Positions 58,271 to 64,000 of a DNA stretch of 64,000 nucleotides are shown one piece after another (positions within the stretch are counted from its first letter, which is position 1; each line of letters begins with the position of its first letter). The DNA comes from Kitasatospora atroaurantiaca (GTDB taxonomy: Bacteria > Actinomycetota > Actinomycetes > Streptomycetales > Streptomycetaceae), in NCBI RefSeq assembly GCF_007828955.1, contig NZ_VIVR01000001.1:2046001-2110000 (forward strand), in the 5' to 3' direction. The notes beneath the pieces are model-generated. The model saw only the letters and a program-made list of their open reading frames with translations. It made no database searches and was not told where the DNA came from. Made by a program: the position numbers and the translations under genes.

Positions 58271-59164
58271 TCACACCGGGTCGGGCAGTCCGGTGACCAC
58301 GGCGGTGGCCCGGCTGCCCGGCGGCAGGGCGGCCGTCCCGGCCAGCCCGTACACGGCGTGCAGCATCTTCGCCACGTACCGGCGCTCGACGGCGATGCCG
58401 TGGCGCTGCTCGAACTCCGCGGCGAAGGAGTCGAGTTCGGCGGGCACACGCCCGTAACCGCCACCGTGGTACCCGTGGTGGATCCGCCAGTTGGCGAACT
58501 CCCTTCCGTACGCGGAGTGGTGAAGCTTCGTCACCTCGGTTTCCAGGTAGCCCTCACCCCGCAGCACGGCCACCCCCATGGCCCGCCCGCCGGGTGGCAG
58601 GCCCGCCGCGATCCCCGCCAGGGTGCCGCCGGTGCCGACCGGGCAGCAGACCACGTCGCGCTCGCCCAGGTCCGGGATCTCGCGCGGGATCTCCGCCGCG
58701 CCGGCCACGGCGAGCGCGTTGGAGCCGCCCTCGGGCAGGACCAGGCAGCGGCCCCAGCGCCGCTCCAGATCGTGGTACTCCCCCGTCGCGACGGCCCGGA
58801 ACTCCGCGCGGGAGACGAACTCCAGCTCCATCCCGGCCGCCTCGGCCGCCCGCAGCGACCAGTTGCGCGGCGCCGTCGCCAACTCCTCGCCCCGGATCAC
58901 CCCGACGCAGGCCAGCCCCAGCGCCTGCGCGGCCGCCGCCGTCGCGCGGACGTGGGTGGAGTACGCCCCGCCGAAGGTGACCAGCCGGGTGCACCCCTCG
59001 GCGAGGGCCCGTTCCAGGTTGGGCGCCAGCTTGCGCCACTTGTTCCCGGGCACCGTCGGATGCGCCAGATCGTCCCGCTTCAGCCGCAGCTCGACCCCGG
59101 CCCGCGCCAGTACGGGATCGGCGACGGCCACCAGCGGGGTCGGCAGATCGGCGGGCACGAGCAC
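58271..59164 (-). CDS. PLP-dependent D-cysteine desulfhydrase / ACC deaminase-like enzyme
   Basis: 297 residues, fold type II. The PLP lysine is in VPGNKWRKLAPNLERAL (N-K-W-R-K), the phosphate/substrate loop in FGGAYSTHVRATAAAA, and the Gly-rich phosphate cup in CPVGTGGTLAGIAAGL. It probably deaminates or desulfhydrates a small amino acid; which substrate cannot be said. It converges on the LCP gene and follows the sortase gene by 25 bp on the same strand in the other direction of reading, so it may be on the same transcript tail. Confidence 0.9.
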   Translation of the reverse strand: MLVPADLPTPLVAVADPVLARAGVELRLKRDDLAHPTVPGNKWRKLAPNLERALAEGCTRLVTFGGAYSTHVRATAAAAQALGLACVGVIRGEELATAPRNWSLRAAEAAGMELEFVSRAEFRAVATGEYHDLERRWGRCLVLPEGGSNALAVAGAAEIPREIPDLGERDVVCCPVGTGGTLAGIAAGLPPGGRAMGVAVLRGEGYLETEVTKLHHSAYGREFANWRIHHGYHGGGYGRVPAELDSFAAEFEQRHGIAVERRYVAKMLHAVYGLAGTAALPPGSRATAVVTGLPDPV

Positions 59165-59189
59165 CGGTCCAGCATACGGAAGCCGGGAG

Positions 59190-59894
59190 TCAGGCCTCCT
59201 TGGAGGACTGGAGGTGGGCGAAGACCACGATGTTGTCCGTGTAGTCCTTGAGCTTCTTGTCGTACGCGCCGCCGCAGGTGATCAGGCGCAGCTGGGCGTC
59301 GGACGTGTCGGCGTACACCTGGGCGTCCGGGAAGCTGTTCTTGGGGAAGGTCTGGACCGAGTCGACCACGAAGGTCGCGACGATGCCGTCGGCGCGGGTG
59401 ATGTCGACGGTGCTCCCCGGGGCCAGCAGGTGGAGCATCAGGAAGACGGCCGGGCCGGTCTTGGTGTCGACGTGACCGGCCACGACGGCGCTGCCGCGCT
59501 CACCGGGCGAGGCGCCGCCCCGGTACCAGCCCACGAGGTTGTGGTTGTCCGCCGGCGGGGCGTCCAGCGAGCCGGCGGCATTGAGACCGAGCTCCATGAA
59601 CGGCGCGTCCAGGAAGAGCTGGGGGATCCTCAGCCGGGTCGGCTTCGACCGGGGCAGCGTGGGGACGGCCGGAGCGGAGTGGGAGGGCCGGGTGGGAGTC
59701 ACCCCCGGAGCAGCCGGAGCCGCCGGGGCGGCCGCGCCGGCGACGGCCGCGGTCTGGGGTGGCGTCACCGGGGAGTCGTCCACGGACTGGTACATCACCA
59801 GCAGCCCCAGGGCCGCCGCCCCCATGGCCCACTTGAAGATGCGCGGACTCCCCTGGGTCGCGGGCCCGCTCGGTGTCGACGTCTGATTGCTCAT
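59190..59894 (-). CDS. Class F-type sortase
   Basis: 234 residues from ATG 59894 with GGAGAGG 9 bp upstream. One membrane helix (FKWAMGAAALGLLVMYQSV, 19-38), a Pro/Ala-rich linker, then the sortase barrel: TRLRIPQLFLDAPFMELGL, GSAVVAGHVDTKTGPAVFL (catalytic His) and AQLRLITCGGAYDKKL (catalytic Cys). Actinobacterial class F sortases lack a known universal substrate. The next gene upstream (60000-60554) encodes a secreted protein with a C-terminal membrane segment and Arg tail, a probable substrate. Confidence 0.9.
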   Translation of the reverse strand: MSNQTSTPSGPATQGSPRIFKWAMGAAALGLLVMYQSVDDSPVTPPQTAAVAGAAAPAAPAAPGVTPTRPSHSAPAVPTLPRSKPTRLRIPQLFLDAPFMELGLNAAGSLDAPPADNHNLVGWYRGGASPGERGSAVVAGHVDTKTGPAVFLMLHLLAPGSTVDITRADGIVATFVVDSVQTFPKNSFPDAQVYADTSDAQLRLITCGGAYDKKLKDYTDNIVVFAHLQSSKEA

Positions 59895-59999
59895 CGGGGC
59901 GATACCTCTCCTCGGAACGGTGGTCAGCTGTCCGGACACCCCGCCGTGGCCGGCGCCCGAGGGCGACGGCCACGACAGGACGATGAGTGGTGGCCGGAC

Positions 60000-60554
60000 T
60001 CAGGCCACGCCGTCCGCGGACCGGCGACGGCGGAGGGAGTACGCGCCGACACCGATGCCGCCCGCGAGCAGGGCCGCACCGCTGGCCAGACCGCCGCCGG
60101 AGACGGCGAGGCCGCCACCGCCGGTGTGGACGCCACCGTGCGGCTTCTTGTTGTCCTGCCAGGACGACTCCGCCTCGTCCGTCTTCTCCTCGCTCTTGGC
60201 CGCGGGCTTGTCCTCGGCCTTGGCGGTCTTCTCCTCGCTCTTGGCCGCGGGCTTGTCCTCGGCCTTGGCGGGCTTGTCCTCCTTCTTCGCGGCGGGCTTC
60301 TCCTCCTTCTTGACCTCCTTCTCCGCCGTCACCTTCTCCTCGGTCACCTTCTGGTCGGTCACCTTGTCGTCCGTCGCCTTCTGCTGGTCGACGGTCGGGG
60401 CCGAGTTCTCCTGCCACACCTGCTGGTCGGTGGCGGGTGCCGGAGCTGCCGGAGCTGCCGGAGCGGGAGGGGTGTCCGCGTAGGCGGCGGGGGCCCCGAG
60501 GGCCAGGACGGCGGCGACAGCGGCGCCGGTGAGAAGAGAGCGTTCAACACGCAT
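60000..60554 (-). CDS. Secreted Lys/Glu-repeat protein with C-terminal anchor, probable sortase partner
   Basis: 184 residues from ATG 60554. Signal peptide (MRVERSLLTGAAVAAVLALG, cleavage after AYA near 27), then a highly charged repeat region with two copies of AKAEDKPAAKSEEKT and related KxE units (about 70-135), and a C-terminal end GGGLAVSGGGLASGAALLAG followed by a helix and RRRR. That end has the shape of a cell-wall sorting signal (motif, hydrophobic helix, basic tail) but shows LAVSG instead of LPxTG or LAxTG. It lies 105 bp upstream of the sortase on the same strand. Confidence 0.75.
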   Translation of the reverse strand: MRVERSLLTGAAVAAVLALGAPAAYADTPPAPAAPAAPAPATDQQVWQENSAPTVDQQKATDDKVTDQKVTEEKVTAEKEVKKEEKPAAKKEDKPAKAEDKPAAKSEEKTAKAEDKPAAKSEEKTDEAESSWQDNKKPHGGVHTGGGGLAVSGGGLASGAALLAGGIGVGAYSLRRRRSADGVA

Positions 60555-60774
60555 GAGGGTGATCCTTCCGGCGCCTCCGGTCGAGTGCCGACCCATCGTC
60601 AGCTCGCGGATCGTGGACGCGCCTCCCTCACCGTGGGTCAGAGGCCGCTCACCCGCCACCGCTCGGATCCCATCCGGGTGAGGCCCCGGGCCTTTCGGGT
60701 GGAGGATTCCCCGCGACATCGCCCGGTGCCGCACTTCCGGGGACAGATACGTCATGCTGTCACGCCATCAGATC

Positions 60775-61614
60775 ATGTCCCGCAGGCTGCTACTGAGCGT
60801 GGCCGGGGTGACCCTGCTGTCCGCCACGGCCTGCGGCGCCCCGTCCACCAGCAAGGGCGATGCCGGCGCCGGCGGTGCCGGCGGCCCGGGCGCGGCCCCC
60901 TCCCCCGGTCCCGTCCCCCCTGCCACGACCCCGTCCGGGCCCCCTGCGGGCACCCGCGCCGGATCGCCGCCGGCGGTCAACGTGCCGAGCCCCGCCCTCA
61001 GCTCCCCCGCGGCTGAGCGCCGGATCAGCAATCCGCTCTACTCCCTCGCCTCCCACGACAAGCTCGTCGCCCTCACCCTGGACGACGGACCCGACCCCAC
61101 CCACACGCCCGCCGTGCTGGCGATCCTGCGGAAGCACGGGGTCAGGGCCACCTTCTTCCTGGTCGGCGAGAACGCCGCCGAGCACCCCGCCCTGGTACGC
61201 GAGATCGCCCAGGAGGGCCACCACCTCGCCAACCACACCTGGACCCACCCGGACCTCAGGAACCTCCCGGACGCCCAGGTCCGCGACGAGCTGGAGCGCA
61301 CCTCCGAGGTCCTGCAGAAGGCCACCGGCAAGCCGCTGACCTGGTTCCGGGCACCCGGCGGCGACTTCTCGTCCGTGACCCTGCGCACCTGCTCGGAGCT
61401 GGGCATGCGGCCGATGGGGTGGTCCGTGGACCCTCGGGACTGGGCACGCCCCGGCACGTCCAAGATCACCACACGCGTCCTGGAGGCCATCAGGCCCGGC
61501 TCGATCGTCCTCAACCACGACGGCGGCGGCGACCGCTCGCAGACCATCGCGGCCCTGCAGACGTACCTGCCGATGCTCATCGACGACGGCTACCAGTTCA
61601 CCGCCCCCAGGTGA
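60775..61614 (+). CDS. Polysaccharide deacetylase lipoprotein (NodB domain)
   Basis: 279 residues from ATG 60775 (an ATG at 60754 is possible). N-terminal signal MSRRLLLSVAGVTLLSATAC with a lipobox-like C, then a Pro/Gly/Ala-rich linker. The NodB domain begins near 95: VALTLDDGPDPTHTPAVLAI (catalytic Asp pair), FFLVGENAAEHPALV, HHLANHTWTHPDLRNL (metal His pair), TWFRAPGGDFSSVT and SIVLNHDGGGDRSQTI. It removes acetyl groups from cell-wall or chitin-type sugars outside the membrane. Divergent from the secreted-repeat/sortase genes. Confidence 0.92.
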   Translation: MSRRLLLSVAGVTLLSATACGAPSTSKGDAGAGGAGGPGAAPSPGPVPPATTPSGPPAGTRAGSPPAVNVPSPALSSPAAERRISNPLYSLASHDKLVALTLDDGPDPTHTPAVLAILRKHGVRATFFLVGENAAEHPALVREIAQEGHHLANHTWTHPDLRNLPDAQVRDELERTSEVLQKATGKPLTWFRAPGGDFSSVTLRTCSELGMRPMGWSVDPRDWARPGTSKITTRVLEAIRPGSIVLNHDGGGDRSQTIAALQTYLPMLIDDGYQFTAPR

Positions 61615-62168
61615 TCCGAGCCGTACGTCCCGGGCGGTCCGCCACCTCGACGACCGCCCGCGAAGGACTCGTCAACGGGACGTCCGCAGGGCGTTCCCGG
61701 ACGGGTGAACCTCGGCGTGTCGGCGCTTCGCCGCGCTCTGCCTGCCCTAAAGTTCTCGCAGGTGAGCCCCTGTTTTCATAGGTGGGGCGGGTGGGACTCG
61801 AACCCACGACCAAGGGATTATGAGTCCTTGGGACAGCGACCCCATGCAACCCCGGCCATCCCGATCTGTCACGTTCTTCGCAGGTCAAAGGGCATGTGGG
61901 CTCTTCCAGCATCACGCCTCCTTCCTACTTGTCACGGTCACTCACGATCGCCGTGTTCCCAGAATGTTCCCAGCGGGACCCTGAAACCACCCCTGGCGAA
62001 ATCTCCGGCTCGCTCCACCTGCAGCGACCTTGCGAACCAATCCGCCGACCAAGGGAATTTCATACCGAATGAGCCGCGGCCCCACCCCCGAAGGGATGAG
62101 GCCGCGACAAGGAGCTTGTCGACCGATGATCCTACTGTCTAGTCGCCCGTCAGGTCACGCGTTGTCGG
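61615..62168. other. Junction between core chromosome and the right-hand integrated element
   Basis: 554 bp without a gene. It contains the 3' tRNA half at 61779-61825; the sequence right of it (61826-62168) is element DNA that I could not assign. An open frame across the region (61705-62142) runs through the tRNA remnant and lacks coding character. Confidence 0.55.
61779..61825 (-). pseudogene. 3' half of a tRNA gene with anticodon CAT, probable attachment site
   Basis: On the minus strand: anticodon loop CTCATAA, 3' anticodon strand, T arm GTGGGTTCGAGTCCCAC and acceptor 3' strand CCGCCCC plus A-CC. The anticodon is CAT (tRNA-Met or lysidine-type tRNA-Ile). The 5' half is missing; further upstream the sequence is unrelated. 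Orientation places chromosome to the left and the integrated element to the right, as at 8988. Confidence 0.75.
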
Positions 62169-62648
62169 TCACTGGGCAGCTTCCCTCTTGGTGATGGTGC
62201 GCTTCGTGGCGCGGGTGAGCTGAATTCGGGCGAGCGGTTCACCTTCGAGCCAATTGGGCCTGCTGGCGGCGCGCCGGGGCTTGACCGCAAGCACTCGGAG
62301 GAGGTGCTTGGTGGCGAGCGTGGCCAGGGTCTTGTGCGGGTCCTTGGTCGACTTGAGGTGGAGGACGGCGTGCCAGGTACGGCCCGGCTGGAGCCGGGCG
62401 TCGAGGGCGGTCTGGGCCTTGGCGGCCTCGGCGGGGGTGGTGCTGGCGGGCAGGTCGGGCAGCGGGCCTGCGGTGATCCATGTCTGGAGGCTGAGGCCGT
62501 GGGGCTGGAGGCGCAGTCCGAGGCGGTGTCCGTCGGGGTGGGTGAGGTAGGTCGCGCCGGGCGGTCCGGCGTTCTCGGTGCTCCTGACCCAGTCGGGCAG
62601 CTGGGTGGCGAGTTGTGCCGCGAATTCGTCGGCGGTGGTCGTGCTCAT
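62169..62648 (-). CDS. Hypothetical protein coupled to the methylase-like gene
   Basis: 159 residues from ATG 62648, which overlaps the stop of the upstream methylase-like gene (ATGA). It begins MSTTTADEFAAQLATQLPDW and contains GATYLTHPDGHRLGLRLQPH, HAVLHLKSTKDPHKTLATLA and a basic C-terminus ending RATKRTITKREAAQ. No motif is recognised. Similar small proteins accompany this methylase-like family on actinobacterial conjugative elements, as far as I recall. An upstream extension of the frame to 63614 is a shadow of the methylase gene. Confidence 0.65.
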   Translation of the reverse strand: MSTTTADEFAAQLATQLPDWVRSTENAGPPGATYLTHPDGHRLGLRLQPHGLSLQTWITAGPLPDLPASTTPAEAAKAQTALDARLQPGRTWHAVLHLKSTKDPHKTLATLATKHLLRVLAVKPRRAASRPNWLEGEPLARIQLTRATKRTITKREAAQ

Positions 62649-63667
62649 GCGGTCCTTTCCAGGGGTTGGGTGAGGGTGTCGAGGAGGCGGGCAGCACGGC
62701 GCCAGGCGGCTTCGGTGGCGGCCCGTTCGACAGTGCGGTTGCGGTGGGCGATGATCTCGGCGCGTTCGGCGCGGGCTCGGGAGGGCCAGTTGGGCTCGGC
62801 GAGGGAGTCGGCCTTGGCGATGACGACATTGGGTCCGAGGTCCCACACGATGGCGTTGACCGCACAGCAGGCGACGGCGATGGGGTCGATGTCGTTGGCA
62901 AACCAGTGGAAGTCGGCTGGCTGGTGGCCGGCGTCGCGGATGTGCTGAGCTGCGGCGCGGAGCATGCTGCCGCTGCCAGCAGCAGGGTCGTGGATGCTCA
63001 GACCGGGGCGGAGGTCTTCCGGGGAGCCGAGCAGGATGCGGGCCATGAAGTCGCATACGGCGTTGGGTGTGTGGAACTCGCCGCTCCCGGATCTCTGCGC
63101 CTTGGATCGCATTTCCATGACGAGGCGGGACAGAACGTCGGCGTCGGACCGGAGACTGGGGTCCTTGTGCCCGGTGATGTCGAGCAGTCCGCTGTTGATC
63201 GCGGCGTGCGCGGTCTTGTGGGCGGCGTACAGGAGATCGCTGTCGGCTTCCCCGTGGTTGAGCCAGTCGTGGAGCGGTAGTGCGCGTTCGATGAGGTCGG
63301 GGCGGCGCAGCCAGTAGGAGCGCCAAATGTGGCGCAGCAGGTCCGTGAGTTCTGCCGGGTTGAGTGCGAGGACCTGGTCCCCGAGGTCGGGGCCGTGTTC
63401 GTCTGCCGGGGCCATCATGGCGAGGGCTCCGACGATGCCAATGGGTATGCCGATGTCGGAACCGCCGCGGGCACTGAACCAGGCGGAGGTGACGTGCTCC
63501 CCGACTTGGGAGGCGGCGCGTCGGTGGTCGGCGAACGGGGCGCGGCGGTGCTGGCCGGTTCGAATCTTGGGCTTGGGTGGTGCGGCGGCGGCTTCCTGCG
63601 CCGCCTCGACCCATGCGGGCAGAGGGCGGGGAACGACGACCGGTGCACTGCCGGGCAGGAGGCTCAT
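62645..63667 (-). CDS. N-6 DNA methylase-like protein lacking a visible NPPY/F motif
   Basis: 340 residues from ATG 63667 with GAAAGGA upstream. The HsdM-like core is recognisable: SGSGEFHTPNAVCDFMARIL, the SAM-binding motif I SIHDPAAGSGSMLRAAAQHI, and ANDIDPIAVACCAVNAIVWD. At the place of the catalytic motif IV ([DN]PP[YF]) the sequence reads ADSLAEPNWPSRARAERAEI, so the methyl-transfer active site appears absent or very altered. This form occurs on actinobacterial integrative elements. It may bind SAM or DNA without modifying it. First gene of a coupled pair. Confidence 0.75.
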   Translation of the reverse strand: MSLLPGSAPVVVPRPLPAWVEAAQEAAAAPPKPKIRTGQHRRAPFADHRRAASQVGEHVTSAWFSARGGSDIGIPIGIVGALAMMAPADEHGPDLGDQVLALNPAELTDLLRHIWRSYWLRRPDLIERALPLHDWLNHGEADSDLLYAAHKTAHAAINSGLLDITGHKDPSLRSDADVLSRLVMEMRSKAQRSGSGEFHTPNAVCDFMARILLGSPEDLRPGLSIHDPAAGSGSMLRAAAQHIRDAGHQPADFHWFANDIDPIAVACCAVNAIVWDLGPNVVIAKADSLAEPNWPSRARAERAEIIAHRNRTVERAATEAAWRRAARLLDTLTQPLERTA

Positions 63668-63703
63668 CGTGGGTCCTTTCTGGCGTTCAGGCATGGCGGC
63701 CGG

Positions 63704-63733
63704 CCGGGGGGCTGCGAGCGCGCAGTCCCCCGG
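63704..63733 (-). terminator. Hairpin between the right-edge gene and the methylase-like gene
   Basis: CCGGGGGGCTGCG and CGCAGTCCCCCGG pair over 13 positions with one G-T, 25 bp after the stop of the edge gene. Confidence 0.7.
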
Positions 63734-63757
63734 CTGCCGGGGTGGCGGTGCGGTGGA

Positions 63758-64000
63758 TCACGCGGGGCGGTGCTGGTCCTCGTTGCGGGCGTCCAGTGCG
63801 GCCTGGATGTGCTCTGGTGGGCAGGCGCCGAGGAGGCCCGTGTCCGGCTCGGGCCGCGTGAACCATCCGGCGAAACGCAGGACCCGCTCGTAGCCGTCGG
63901 CGCCGCCAGCGAAGCCAGTCCGTGCTGCGTGCTCTTGGTCGCGGGCGATGAAGACCCAGCGGGGCAGCTCGGGCCCTGCGGGGACGACCTGGAAGCCGCC
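63758..64000 (-). CDS. C-terminal part of a hypothetical protein (5' end outside window)
   Basis: Open from the right edge to TGA at 63758-63760, 80 residues visible: GGFQVVPAGPELPRWVFIAR, then DQEHAARTGFAGGADGYERV, LRFAGWFTRPEPDTGLLGAC and ALDARNEDQHRPA. Base bias at third positions and the same direction as the methylase-like gene support coding. No family recognised; it is probably another gene of the integrated element. Confidence 0.7.
   Translation of the reverse strand, partial: GGFQVVPAGPELPRWVFIARDQEHAARTGFAGGADGYERVLRFAGWFTRPEPDTGLLGACPPEHIQAALDARNEDQHRPA

Noticed and set aside
61705..62142. 145-residue frame over the CAT tRNA half
   Set aside because: Same reason: its sequence is the translated tRNA remnant plus non-coding junction DNA.
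62769..63614. Upstream extension of the 62169-62648 gene to 63614
   Set aside because: The extension overlaps the methylase-like gene and is Arg/Pro-rich; the ATG at 62648 coupled to the methylase stop is the better start.

Overview
The window is high-GC actinobacterial DNA, almost certainly from Streptomycetaceae (Streptomyces or Kitasatospora). The gene content supports this: a homodimeric AceE, a FasR-fabD-fabH-acpP-fabF block, a ter stress cluster with TerD/TerC proteins, DUF2637, DUF3052 and DUF3145 proteins, many GTG starts, and long GC-rich terminators. No rRNA, CRISPR array or antibiotic-type gene cluster is visible.

Bases 1-20,000 are an accessory region. It opens with the end of a small protein carrying a TAITGD motif. 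A stack of insertion sequences follows: an IS1380-type element (420-3425) with an IS3 element (556-1885) inside it, abutted by an IS701-type element (3430-5421) that carries a passenger gene. The three CTAG copies at the junctions let the pre-insertion sequence be rebuilt. Next is a STAND (NB-ARC plus about 14 TPR) gene broken into two frames exactly at four tandem copies of an 8-bp repeat. At 8988-9027 lies the 3' half of a tRNA-Thr gene, a likely attachment-site scar. To its right is mobile-element-type cargo: a two-gene candidate defence module (Mrr-associated-like coiled-coil protein plus a DUF4041/GIY-YIG nuclease), a GntR-HD-NUDIX-XRE group, a HAD hydrolase, a TPR-type XRE regulator, three overlapping tiny genes, an IS630 element sitting inside a stop codon, and a gene of unknown function.

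From the intact tRNA-Val (20058-20132) to about 61,700 the window is chromosome core. 22,500-33,600 is a ter stress system: a four-gene HAD/StiP-PELOTA/PRTase-TRSP/aldolase operon predicted in the literature to make a nucleoside-like metabolite, three TerD paralogues, a TerA-like protein and TerC, with a DUF2637 membrane protein embedded. A peroxiredoxin, DUF3052 and aceE follow. Then come an MFS pump with its TetR, several regulator/enzyme pairs (MerR-aldo/keto reductase, MarR-quinone-oxidoreductase-like), the fatty acid synthesis operon fabDHPF with its activator FasR, DUF3145, an Ohr-like protein, and a cell-envelope group (LCP transferase, sortase, a probable surface protein, polysaccharide deacetylase).

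At 61779-61825 there is a second 3' tRNA half (anticodon CAT). To its right lie plasmid-type genes (a methylase-like protein and two unknowns), so a second integrated element begins there and runs off the window.

A long palindromic repeat family fills the space between the stop codons of convergent genes at least six times in the core (22416, 28591, 38564, 42998, 47397, 53546).
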